Of a DNA stretch of 64,000 nucleotides, positions 12,381 to 23,681 are shown piece by piece (within the stretch, counting starts at the first letter, position 1; each line of letters starts with the position of its first letter). A model generated the notes under the pieces. The model had not been told where the DNA came from, did not search any database, and was given only the letters and a program-made list of their open reading frames with translations. Source of the stretch: Pithys albifrons albifrons (lineage: Eukaryota > Chordata > Aves > Passeriformes > Thamnophilidae); the NCBI RefSeq assembly GCF_047495875.1, contig NC_092470.1, positions 15,475,001 to 15,539,000 of the forward strand, in the 5' to 3' direction. The translations under genes were made by a program, and so were the position numbers.

Positions 12381-15137
12381 GTAAGGAGAAATGGGTTTGG
12401 CTTCAAATGAAATGCACTAAGGTTATACTGGCAGGATAAAAATATTCATGCTCACAAGCAGGAAACTGCCTGTCATTCCATCTTGAGTGCCTCTTGTATG
12501 TATGAGTATCACCTTTAGAGAGGTTTTATGACTGAGAGTCAAAAGTTTTCACCTCTGTTCTGGTAAACAGATTTGTAGTCATTTAAAACTGCTTTCTTCC
12601 ATGGGCTTTTCCACTGTGAGATGAACTTCATCCCAGCTCTTAGAGGACACCTTGAAATATCACTGTGGCAAGGCAAACAGCTACCCATGCACATAGTCAT
12701 GCCAGGGGAGCTGTGTCCAGAACTAAATCTGTGCTAATTAGTGCTCACCTTGACTGCACTTGGGTTAAAGCATATTGTTTGCCAATTGTCTTTTTGTTCA
12801 TTAAGACAAAAATCTGCAAATTCTTTTACTTGCACCTGCACTATGTCTTCTTTGCCATGAGAGGGCAGTATGTAACAGGCAGTTCACTGTTCCCTCAGCC
12901 TTCTGGCTGCAAACCTGCTGCTTTTCTTTTCCCTCAATAATTCAGATGCTTTCTCCACAGCTCCACTGGATCCTACAGACACTTCTTGCAGGGGTGTTGT
13001 TCCCTTTGAGGGTGCATTTCAGCTCTGTGATGCGTTTGGATGGACTTCAACCTTTCAGGACTCAGAACAGAATTGTGCAAATCTGGAAAAAAGTGCTTTT
13101 CTCACATACACATGGCAGCTGAAGAAATCTAAAAAATATCAAATTAAAAAGAAGTATCGTCTTTTGATGGCTGAGACTTTGGGTTGCAATTTTGTTCAAA
13201 CACCATTTGGCCCTTTTTCATTCTCTGGCTTTACTAAAGCCTTGTTTGATTCTGTACGGAGAGAAGCTTGTTTGAACCCTGTTAGATATTTGACCATGAA
13301 GCATAATTTGCACTAAAATATTAATGTACAGAAGAAAATATTTCATCTCCCAGTAGGTGAAGTTGTGGAACTCCTCACCATGAAGTGTTAAAAATTTACT
13401 AATGGATTCAAAACCAATGGGACAAGTTTATAGAAGAAAAAATGAACATGACAAAATCTAGCTTAGAAAGCCCCCAAGCCACAAATCACAAGAATAATAT
13501 CAGGTATATGCTGACTTTATTCTTGTGGACTTTCTGGGCAGCTGCAGCTGATTATTGTCAGAGGCAAGATGCTGGCCTAGCTAAAAAGTTAATTTGATGT
13601 CTTTTGGTCATTTTTAACATAAGATGTCACTCCGTATTTAGAGCTCAGAAAGCCCCAGACAAATGTGGAGCCACAGAGGAGAATGGTGGAGTGTTTATCA
13701 CTGAAAACACAGAGGGGCTGTGGCTCAGCCACCTGCAGGGAGGTTGTAGTGCTTTCCAGATGCAGGTTCAGCTGGTTTTGGCCATGGTCCATCGCTGTCA
13801 TGCAAAGTCTGGGGCACACATGGCTGCTGTCTAATTCTGTATGGGAGTTTCCATGTTTGCAGCTGGCTCTGCCTTGGAGCTCAAGGTGGCACGAGGAGAA
13901 CAAGCTCTGGGGTTCTGAGCCTTGTGCTGCTTCCTGTTTTGGGCAGGTGTGGGATGCTGCTGCACTGCCCCCTTGCAGGAGCTCTTTTAGGAAGAATATA
14001 TGAAAAAGGCCTTGATTTACCTGGCTCTTCACAGAGCTGTGTTCCCAAGATCCTGAAAAAAAAATGCACTTCAGGCAGGAGGAAATAGTAGCAGAAATCC
14101 AGTCCCTCCATAATACTATTTTTCAAACTTTATCTGTATTTGAGAGCTATGTGTTATTTTCCCTAAGGAGAAAAGAGTTTCCTTCTGTCTCTGCTTGAGA
14201 GACAACTTGATTGCCTCACTTGAGACAGATTTTTCAGAGTGGCAGTAACCAGACAGACATCATGAACAGAGGAGCTTGTTATTCCAGTCACGCAGACCTG
14301 GGTCTCCCCTAGGAGTTAGCTCCAGTGCTGGGCACCCTTGTGGCTGTGGCAGTGAGGCAACTGTTAGGAACACAGTTTTTCGTGTCTTGCTGTTTATTTT
14401 TATTGCCTTAAACTGACTCCAGACCCTTCTTTTGCCTTATCTCTGCTGAGTGATGGTCTGCACAATTCTCTTGCCTTTTACTTTGCTTTTCTTTAATTTC
14501 TGATTATTTCTCTGCATTTCTGAGCCCATTTGATAACAGTGGGTGAGTTTCTTTTCCAATACTTAGGATTGTTTCACCCTCTGCACAGTCACAGGCTCCC
14601 CAAAAGCCCAAATACCCATCTGTCTTCTGCTGAGAATGGCTGTGAATTCAAAGCGGGGAGAGCATTGACTTCCTGGGGAAAAAGGGTAAACAGGGATGAA
14701 GATGCAGTGTCCTTGTCTGTGCTGCTGCTTCTGTGTGCAGATCAGTAGGTGTATCAGCTGTGTTTGCATGGGTGGTGACATGCTGGGACAAGGATGTCCA
14801 AAACATCAGTGTAAGCACAGGATGCACTGACTGGTATATGGAGCTTCCTAGAGCTGGCAGAGCCAAGACGCAGGAGAAAAGCTCTAATTACAGGGTGTTG
14901 CAGGAGCTCGATGTACTATCCAGATAGAAAAGGTGATGGGAGCTTGTCCTAAGGATCTCTTGGACTTGGAGGTCATTTTGCACTGGTGGCTAACACAGTA
15001 CAGGTGTGGGGTGCACTGCAGACCCTCACCCTGTGCCTCATGTCCCTCAGCAGCCAACAAATTCCCAAACAACTGTCTTCCAGCCTTTGTCTTCCCCTTA
15101 CTATGGCCAAGCCACTGACCCGTGTGGTCCCTTGCAG
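12381..15137 (+). other. SLCO3A1: SLCO3A1 intron (2.76 kb)
   Basis: Bounded by donor GTAAGG and acceptor TTGCAG. It contains an old CR1/L3-like LINE relic near 13345-13600. Otherwise I see no exon or RNA gene. The open frames on both strands around 13.6-14.1 kb look like chance readings. Confidence 0.85.
13345..13600 (+). mobile_element. Ancient CR1/L3-like LINE 3'-end relic
   Basis: Two blocks resemble, from memory, the 3' untranslated end of old CR1/L3-type LINEs shared by amniotes. The first, around 13360-13440, has the TTGTGGAACTCCTCACCA motif followed by a 'ggattcaaaa..gggacaa.ttta' block. The second, around 13545-13590, has 'attattgtcagaggcaagat' followed by GCTGGCCTAG. They are in the expected order and spacing. 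The copy is heavily diverged and has no coding capacity. The boundaries are approximate. Confidence 0.5.
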
Positions 15138-15401
15138 GTAAGCTGGACATAACCCCGGATGACCCTCGGTGGATCGGTGCGTGGTGGGGAGGCTTCCTGC
15201 TGTGTGGTGCCTTACTCTTCTTCTCGTCCCTGCCGATGTTCGGGTTCCCGCAGTCACTGCCCCCGCGGCCGGAGCACACTGGGGAGAGCGAGCAGGCCAT
15301 GCTTCCCGAACGGGAATACGAGAGATCCAAGCCAAGCAACGGGGTCCTGCGGCACCCGCTGGATGGGGAGAGCAGCACGACCTGCTTTCAGCAGCTGAGA
15401 G
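15138..15401 (+). CDS. SLCO3A1: SLCO3A1 coding exon with OATP signature and TM6 (human residues ~249-337)
   Basis: The exon completes the split Ser codon, then reads KLDITPDDPRWIGAWWGGFL and on to CFQQLR, ending one base into a Val codon before donor GTGAGG. DPRWIGAWWGGFL fits the OATP superfamily signature D-x-RW-(I/V)-GAWW-x-G-(F/L)-L exactly, at residues 257-269. The helix that follows is TM6. The remainder is the large cytoplasmic loop between TM6 and TM7, which is the least conserved part (PRPEHTGESEQ and DGESSTT differ from human). Position 281 is Pro where I recall Leu in human. The exon opens with GTAAGC directly after the acceptor TTGCAG, so joining regenerates a 5' splice site. Its length, 264, is a multiple of three. 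Confidence 0.96.
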
Positions 15402-17334
15402 GTGAGGCACTGGCTCTTGTCCTGTTTCCTGTTAGGATCAGCAACAGGTTAACAGCTAGATGGATCTATAATTGGTCTCTGATTTGGGCTATCTACCTCT
15501 ATCCCTAAAATTCAAAGAGAAACTTTGTTCCACTTGAAAGTGTTTTGGGTTTGGTTTTTTGTTTGTTGGGTTTGGGTTTTTTTGTAATACAAAGCTTCTG
15601 GAATGCTTGATAGCCCTGTAGAGTTGATTAAAAAAAATGAAGGGGAACACAGTTGCCAGAGCAATTTGTAAACTTCTCTTCAGTTCACTGCCCTGCTCTC
15701 CTCTGCCTCCCAAAACAGAGGGTGAGACAGCAAGGGCAGTTAAAAGACATTGGGAGCTCCCAGCATCTGAGCTGCAGCTTTGTGCAATACCAGATACAAA
15801 GCAATCAGTGTTGGGCATAACCAAAGCTCTTAAACTGGCATGGGGAAAAGGTAGAAATCAACCCAGAATAGCAGCAATATAGCAGGGCAGAGCATCACTT
15901 GTAGCAAATTAGAGAGAAAACCCCACATCATGTCCTGCAGTGATGGAAATGAAGCTGACGCTAATTAAAGTCAGGTAAGGGTCCAGCATGTTGTGTGAGA
16001 GTGTGGGCAGAACTCCTTTCTGTAGGCTGCAGTAGAAAATCCTTCATCTGAGAGGGTGGTTCTGTAGCACTGGTGGCTGCTTCCTACTCCCTGTCGCTGT
16101 GGCAGAGCAGGTTTCATTACTGCCGTATGCATTTAGGTAAATGAGGACAAAATCACTTATTCCCTATGCAGTTGCCTTAACTGGGAGTGGAATGAGGTAC
16201 AGGTGGGAAAGGAAAAGAGGTTTTGGAGGGAAAGGGTATCTTCTAAACAGAAAAATGCCTTGAATAGTTGATGTGGTTGTTCGTTAAGGAAAGGTCAAAG
16301 ACGTGAAATTTTGACTTGATGAGAAAACTCGAAAGGTAAAGGGGTAAATTGCTTGGAACTTTGTCAGTAAAATGAATTCTTTCATCTTTTCATCATTGTT
16401 GCAAGGATTTTCTCTATTTTGAGGAATGGCCTTTTCTCTGGGTATGTCCATCTGGATAATTCTGTGGCTTTTGTTGTGTACACACTGGAGTGTCTGCTTC
16501 TGGCTATTGAGCTTTTGAAGTGAGCTCTGGAAATTTTTGCAGGTTTTCATACAGGGAAAGGAAAGTATGACATATCCTTGCTGCATGGAGGGGCAGCAGT
16601 TCAGCTTGAGGATGGTACTGAGCATCTTGCACACAGAGAGGCCATGGGGGGTTCATTGAGCATCTGTTGCTCATTGAAGTAGAGAAATTAAGCTACCATA
16701 TCCATATGCTTCAAGTATTGATTACATCAGGAGACACCACAGTCTTCCACGTTAGCCCTCTCATTGCAGGTAACCGCATTTCAGATCAGTTGGTATTCCA
16801 GGAGTCTCTGGAATAGATGGACTTGAAATATAATTTATACCACATCAAATAAGACAAGGAATGACCTTTTTAGTTATTCCTTTGAGGCTGTCACATATGA
16901 CATGGTGTTGGTAGCTGACATCTCCTTTCAAGTCCCTTGCCACTATTGTTGCAGTTGGAATGTAGTCAAGAGGTGGCTTGCTAAAAATGCCTGCCTGGAG
17001 ATGTTCAGACACATTCCACAAGGGAAGGCAAACACACCTCATCATTCCTGATGAGCAGTGTTTCAGGTGATGATTGAATCTTTCTGTGGATATACATTAT
17101 TTTGCTAGCAGCTGAAATATTTATGTGCATTCCTGTGTAGTGGGACCTAATACTCTTAATTTATTTGTTGATTGTATGTATTTTCCTTTGAGGAAAGTTA
17201 GACTCTTTAGGCTTTTTCCTAGGATAAAAGAGATTCTTAATTGTATGCAGAGGTTAAAAAATATACATGCATGCATTTTCATGTCTTCTGTCCTAATATG
17301 GGCCTTGGGCATTACATGAATTTGTGATGCTAAA

Positions 17335-17500
17335 CAGAATCATAGAATGGCATGAGTTGGAAGGGACCTTAAAGATCATCTAGTTCCAACCCTACTGCCA
17401 GGGACAGAGACACCTTTCACTAGACCAGATTATTCAAGCCCCATCCAACCTGGCCTTGAACAATTCCAGGGATGGGACATTTACAAGTTCTCTGTGCAGC
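17335..17500 (-). mobile_element. Truncated CR1 LINE fragment
   Basis: Read on the + strand it starts AGAATCATAGAATGG, the reverse complement of the CR1 3'-terminal ATTCTATG repeat. It continues with the familiar 'ttggaagggaccttaaaga' block, 'tctagttccaaccctactgcc', 'cactagaccag' and 'cctggccttgaacaattcca'. The element is therefore on the minus strand with its 3' end at 17335 and is 5'-truncated after about 165 bases, as most avian CR1 copies are. The distal boundary is approximate. Confidence 0.9.
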
Positions 17501-20500
17501 AGCAGAGGATTTACCTGTTCATGGATTTGGGAGTGGAGATGCTTGTTGGGGTTTGTATGGCCAAGACTGAACTCATTTGTAGCAAGCATTGTCTCTGTAC
17601 CTTGTCCTGGGCAGGGATGTGCCGACTGTATAAGGCTGTGTCTGGTGTGGATTTGCCATCTCTTGGGCAGGTGTGGGGAGTTGTTTCTCTGCACAGATTG
17701 TGTGAACACCCCTTGTATCAGCAGCACATCCTTAGAGGCTGAACTGCATCTTCTTTTTGGCTATTGAGGGAGTTTTATTGCTTTTTGTTACATTTTTTCC
17801 AACCCTTGCAGCGACTGAGAGAGGACATGGTAGGAGAGGTAGCAGGGGGGTGTCAGCTGGGGACTTACTCCAAGCTGGGTCACGGCTGTCAGCCAGTGAC
17901 ACAGCACGGCTGGCGCGTGGGAGGATGCTCTAGACACTACAAGATCTGCTGAAAGTCAGTGAGATGCAGGGCTGGCTGAGCTTCCTTGGCTTTCTCTAGG
18001 CCTTAGCACACAAAAGATCTGGGACTAATATAAAAGGAACCTTCTCACAGTATCGATCTTTTACATCTCTGTCAAGGTCTAAGTAGGAGGGAGGGCCCAG
18101 CTTTGGAGAAGCCATGGCATCTCTTCCTGTGGGGTATTTTCATGCCAGGGAAAGAAGCATCCTTAAGAGGAGCTTCAAACTTGAAAGGAAAGCAGTGCCT
18201 TTGAACAACTCGAGGAGAAGTGGCAATCAAAGGCAGCCCAGGCAGTGGGGGGCTGCCATGGCAGCTCTGCACAGGGGCACAGCAGCTCAGGTAGGAAAGT
18301 TTTGGGACAGTCCTGGGAGCTTGGTCCTGTTACTGAACTGGCATCTGAATGCTGCACTACTTTGCCTGACTAGTATTTCAGTTAAGCAAAGCAAATCCAT
18401 TTGGGAGCATGGGAAAGTGAAGGTATAAAAGCTGGGAAAGGATGGATGAATATTGCCATTGCTCTTTGCTCTTTCCTGGCAGCCTGCCAGGGTTGTTCCA
18501 GCCCTGGACTCTTTGTGTGGTCTGGGAAAGCACTTCAGGCATGGGCCCTGGTAGTCTTTGCTCTGCTGGGGGCCGCAGCTCTGCTTTCCTACCTCTGGTC
18601 TATTTGGGGTCAGAGACAATGCTCGGCTGTGTCAAGGCACCTGTCCTGTGCCCTCTGCTTGTGTGTGTCCAATATCTGCCCTCTCTCTCGGTGTTAACAC
18701 GCTGCCTCTAACCCACCACCTGCTCTATGGCGTGCTTGGAAATATTTTGTTAAAATCCTTTTTTTTCATGCAGAAATGCCACATCTCCTGAATTGAGTGG
18801 TCTGTTCTGATGACATTTGATTTCAGAATGCTTCCCTGGCTTGATCTTTACCACCCCTGAAATGTTCTGCTCTAAATGCATTTTGTTTTGCAATGATTTA
18901 AACCAGAAATTTGTTACATTCTGCCTGTCTGTCTAGAGAGAGATTAAAACCCTAAAAGGATTGAAATTGATATGGAATCCTCCAGGTTTGGAGAGAGAAG
19001 CTCATTCACAAGGAATTAAAAGAAAACTCACTGTGGAATTAAATGCATTTCAAAACTGCAAATTCCCTAGATTTGGAAACATTTTGGTTTCTCTTCAGCT
19101 TCATTTTCAAGAGTGTAAGAGGGCTGGGATGTACAGCTGACAGCTGTCTGGTCTTCTGTTCAGTTCCTTCCTGCTCTGTGTACCAATCTGCTGAATACCT
19201 AGGGAGGGAACTTCTCTGAATCTAGGCTTTCTTTCCCAAAAAGTGCTCTCTGGGAGCAGACACATGGTGCTGGGCCAGAAGCTCCCAGCTGTGCAGGGAG
19301 GGCCTTGGCCATAGAGAGCCTGTAGTCCTTGGTGGGAGTTCGTAGGATTGGGTGGGATTAATGGGTAACAGGAGTAGTTTAAACTTGTGACTCTAATGGG
19401 TGATAGTGGCAACCATTTGGAGAGGGCTCCATCTGTACCTTCATTCAGTAGTGAGTCTTTGGCCCAAATCTAGGCAAGTACCAACACTTTACTGCCTTTT
19501 TGGATTTGAGTCTTGTCCTCCTAGCAACATCTAAAAAGCTTGCTGAGAAATCCAAGACTTAGGTGAAAGGGTGGCAGGTGATCATAAAACACGTCAGGTC
19601 CCATCAGTTTCTGAGTTTCTTTTCATTTGCGTTTCATGAGGGTATGGGCATTGCTGTCAGGCTGTTTCCAAGCCAGCATCCTTGTTGTCAGCCCCTTTGA
19701 TTAATTCAAATAGGCCCTCAGCCTGCGCTTCTGAAGATGTGCAAAGCTGAGCAGCAGCTGAAGTCAGGCAGAGTGTGTCTCTGAAAACATGCTGTGCCTT
19801 GGCATGACCTTTGTCACAGGTGGGGGAGGTTTATGTCTCCCCTGAAGTTGAGCAGAGGTGGTTGCTGGAGGCAGACTGGTGGACTAGAAAGATCTGCATT
19901 CCAGCGCTGAGAATGTCACTGCTACTACAACCTTGCATCTTGTCAGGAAGGTGTTTTGACATAGGTGTCATCCTTTTCCTTCATATCCTTCATGATAACA
20001 ATTTTGCCAAGGCTACGTGGACTTCAGCCTTTTAAACTCAGCTATCTTCAGCACCTCTTGCTTTACTCCATTTCTCTTCTACAGGAGCTGCCTCTTTCCA
20101 GAATGAGTTTTCTTTGTGCTCCCTGTGCTATGTGCTTCATCCCTTTTGTGATTTTACCTTTTGTTTTCTGTTCAGAACTGAGGCTTGCTGCTGACATTGG
20201 TAGTAGAAAGTTGTATTTTGGCTCAATGCTACATTTTGCCTTTTTGTCACCACACTGTCCTAGGTGGACTGGGCTGTAAACCTCACTCTGATTTATTACT
20301 TTGCTTTCTATGTTCCTCATCTTTACTGCAAATTGAAAACATGTCTCTGTAGGGTGCTCCAACCAGAAACAGGGGCCTTGGTGATTGTAATGTTCCAAAC
20401 AATTCATTTCAAGCACCAACATGATGATTATAGTTTGTCGTTTCTGGAGAGTAGTTAAACCTCATGTAATGAGGTTGCCAATTATCCCTGGTACTCCCCG

Positions 20501-21574
20501 ATGTGCAGTGACAAATCAAAGCTACTTGGTGCACATAAGTGTGTGTGTTTGTCAAGCCTGTGGCCTGTCACCCACAGCAGCCCCAGGTGGGAGACAGGGA
20601 GGATGCTTGATGCTTTGGCACAGGTATTGCTTGGGTGTTAAAGGTGGGAAGTTGAGGGATTGGTAGGGGTGTTGGAGAGCTTTGTGACATCTGCCTGGGT
20701 CCCTTCTAGCCTATGGATGATCCTGGGACTGGCACTGACATGAATAGTCTGAAGAATAAGGTTTAAAGTACTTCATCAGTGAAAAGCGGTATCACGTTCT
20801 TCCCAGTGGATCTTGCAATGGCAATAAGATTTGCTTTTCTATCATTCCTGGAGCGTATCGGGTACATTAGAATAAGGATGTTAAAGGAGCTGGTCCTTCT
20901 GAGAGTGGGAGGGTGAGTCTGTCTGTGCTTTGTCTGGCACAGCTTTTGGGTTCTCCACATAGATTTTGTGAGAATCTTTTGACTCCAAAAGACCTTATCT
21001 TCCATTTTCACATTTGGCACATGGACTTCAATCATTTATCATGACTTTTGCTGGGATTGGCTCCAGTGAAGAAGTGTCATCCTCAGCTGTTTTGTTCCTC
21101 AGGGCTTCACTGTCCCCCATCAGACATCTTCCATTCCCCCTCCACATCCAACACCATATGCAGGCAGCTGAAAGTATGTCACTCTAGTCTATTGAGAGAT
21201 TTTTAAACTTCACTGCTGACTTTTAATCTTTTTCCCAGAGCTATTTCACCCCAAGGACTTAGACAGGTAAGGCAGCAGCAGGTGTCAAATGATTGATCTT
21301 AGCAAATGAGAGTAGCAAGACGAAAGCATATTCATTTCCATGGGGAGCCTCCTGTCATTTCACTTAGAAGATGAAAAGAAATGAGCTGGTCCTGGCTGAG
21401 GTGATGGTGGAGGCTGCCAGGCATTGCTTGAGTTGTCTGTGCCCTCTTTGGGCTGAGTTTTGTGTTACATCCACCTACTGGTACAGAGACTTGTTGCAGT
21501 AGACAGTGGTCAAACACACAGTGAAGGGCAGCTTCTGTCCCAGAAAACTCAAAGGGAGGAGATGCAATGATCGT

Positions 21575-21876
21575 GGAATCACAGAATCACAGTATATTTT
21601 GGGTTGGAAGAGACCTTAAAGGTCATCTCATTCCAGTCTTTCCGCCATGGGCAAGGTTGCTCAAAGCTCTGTCCTACCTAGTCTTGAACACTTCAGGAGC
21701 ATCCACAGCTTCTCTGAGCAACCTGTTCCAGTATCTCACCACCCTCACAGTAAAGAATTTCTTCCTTATATCTAATCAAGTTCCTCTATCTTTCAGTTTA
21801 AAGCCATTATTCCTTGTCTTATCACTACATGCCCTTGTCAAAAGTCAGTCTCCAGCATTCCTGTAGCCCCTTTAGG
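21575..21876 (-). mobile_element. Truncated CR1 LINE fragment (about 300 bp)
   Basis: The + strand begins GAATCACAGAATCACAG, the inverted CR1 3' end. It runs through 'ttggaagagaccttaaagg', 'cttgaacacttcaggagcat', 'caacctgttccagtatctca', 'taaagaatttcttccttata' and 'cactacatgcccttgtcaaa'. This is the longest CR1 copy in the window. It is 5'-truncated and has no intact reverse transcriptase. It lies within the intron between the 15138 and 23517 exons. Confidence 0.93.
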
Positions 21877-23204
21877 TGATGAAGTGATGTGACTCGTAGC
21901 CCAGCACTGCCAGGCAAGGCAGTCACAAGGGGCTCCTCTCTTGTGTGAGACAGTACAATAACTCTGCAAAATTTTTGCTGTCCACCCCAAGCACAGAAGA
22001 TGGATTCTGACCTTGGTAGTGCATGGTGGCTGGGTACCAGCCTTGCCAACTTCAGAAATAAATGTCTATGATCTTTAACTCCCTCCTGCAAAAAGCAGGC
22101 TGTCATTGCTATTATTTGGTGGATAAAGTTGGAAGTAGACCTTTGTGTCTTTGGAGTTGAATTGGCACAAAGCTGCATCTTGAGAAATCCATTAATCTTG
22201 AACAAACTGAACTCCAGAGGCACAACAGGCATTAATACCTTAAATATGGTTTTTCAAGCTCAGCACTGCCCAGTCCACCTTCGCATTTTCTATCTTTTTC
22301 CTGGCAAGAAGGGCAAATTCTGTAGGTGTCCACCAAAGAGCTAGAGGAGGCAGCAGGTGGCCTCTGAAATTTATCCATGTCTGAATTCCCCCACCCCCAT
22401 TCCTCCCACACAGTATTTTTCCTTCTTTTTTTTCCCCCTCTCTGTTCTACTAAAAATTACTATGCCTCTTGCACCTTCATTATGTTCAGCAAATCCTCAG
22501 GAAGAAAGAATTTTATACAGCATGGAAAAACATTTATGATATAAAGAGACCAGAAACTGTGGAGTGGCCCCTTCCAAAAAGGTTAGATCAAACATAATTA
22601 TAACCCTTTTTTCCCCTCTCCCAAAGGAATAACCAAGGGCACCCAAGCAGAGCCTTGACAAAGAGCTGTGCATTCTCTTGCTGAGACCAGTGCAAAAAAA
22701 ACCCTAAGGGAAAACAGAAGCAAACACCAAAACATCATCTGCCAGACCCTGGTACATCATAGGGGATGTGGGGGATGGATTTTCAAAATGCAAATGGGGT
22801 CCACTGAGGCTTCACTACACTTCAGCAAGGTAATTTTCAAACTTCATGATTTTCACATTTAATTCAGGGAGAAATTAGTCATCAGGTATTGAGACAAAGC
22901 AAGGCTCTCTTCTGTACTGGGATCCTCTCCTCTTCAAGCTGTGTTATCTCGACAATAATTAAAATGTTCACTGAAGTAGAAAATGCATGATCCGATTCAT
23001 TACTGATTTCCCTTTGTAAGGTAACTCATGTTTGCTTATCATGAGAAATGGAGAAATGGAGATGGGGTTGGAGCAGAGGGGACTCTGGACCCTAATGACC
23101 CGGGACAGGGGAACCAAGGGATCATGAAACCAAAGCCATGTGTGTGCATCCTACACAGTGAATAGCTCAGTGTGTCCTCTTCCCTCTCAGGCACATAGTG
23201 TCCT

Positions 23205-23289
23205 TCTTGGATCTGTCCTGTGCGGGGCCAGGAGCTGGACTTGGATGATCCTTGTGAGTCTCTGTCAACTCAGGATATTCTATGATAAC
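23205..23289 (+). mobile_element. CR1 LINE 3'-end fragment, plus strand
   Basis: The sequence contains 'ggagctggacttggatgatc' then 'cttgtgagtctctgtcaact' and ends in 'caggatattctatgataaca'. This is the sense-orientation 3' end of a CR1 element, with a single degraded ATTCTATG terminal unit. It sits about 230 bases upstream of the 23517 exon. The 5' boundary is uncertain. Confidence 0.75.
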
Positions 23290-23516
23290 AACAGATGACT
23301 TCTTTTTTCAGCTTTCTGATATCTGAATCTTTAGATGACACTGTTCAGGTGTTGAGTTTTGTTCTGGTGTTGCCACATTTCAACCAGCTTGTCTCTGCAG
23401 ACATTAAGTTACTCCTGATTTTAAGTGAGTTTACCCTTTAGGAGAGCAGAAAGGCACCTCCAGCACCTGGAGTAAAGTCTACACAACAACATCTCTCCCT
23501 TTTTCCTCTCTTCTAG

Positions 23517-23681
23517 TGATCCCCAAAGTAACTAAGCACTTGCTCTCCAATCCCGTCTTCACCTGTATCATCCTGGCAGCCTGCATGGAGATCGCGGTGG
23601 TGGCTGGATTCGCCGCCTTCCTGGGAAAGTACTTGGAGCAGCAGTTCAACCTCACCACCTCATCTGCCAACCAGCTCCTGG
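23517..23681 (+). CDS. SLCO3A1: SLCO3A1 coding exon with TM7 (human residues ~337-392)
   Basis: A 165-base exon between acceptor TTCTAG and donor G|GTGAGT. It completes Val337 and then reads IPKVTKHLLSNPVFTCIILA through FLGKYLEQQFNLTTSSANQL, ending one base into Gly392. PVFTCIILAACMEIAVVAGF is TM7. The short loop after it carries an N-L-T glycosylation sequon at about residue 381 on the expected extracellular side. The protein appears identical to the human sequence as I remember it, so this segment is under strong constraint. Confidence 0.97.

Larger units (their letters stand above)
15402..23516 (+). other. SLCO3A1: SLCO3A1 intron (8.1 kb), largest complete intron in the window
   Basis: Bounded by donor GTGAGG and acceptor TTCTAG. 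It holds two minus-strand CR1 fragments (17335-17500 and 21575-21876), a plus-strand CR1 tail (about 23205-23289) and a T/G-rich tract near 15540-15585. No exon, RNA gene or other conserved protein was recognised between them. Confidence 0.85.
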
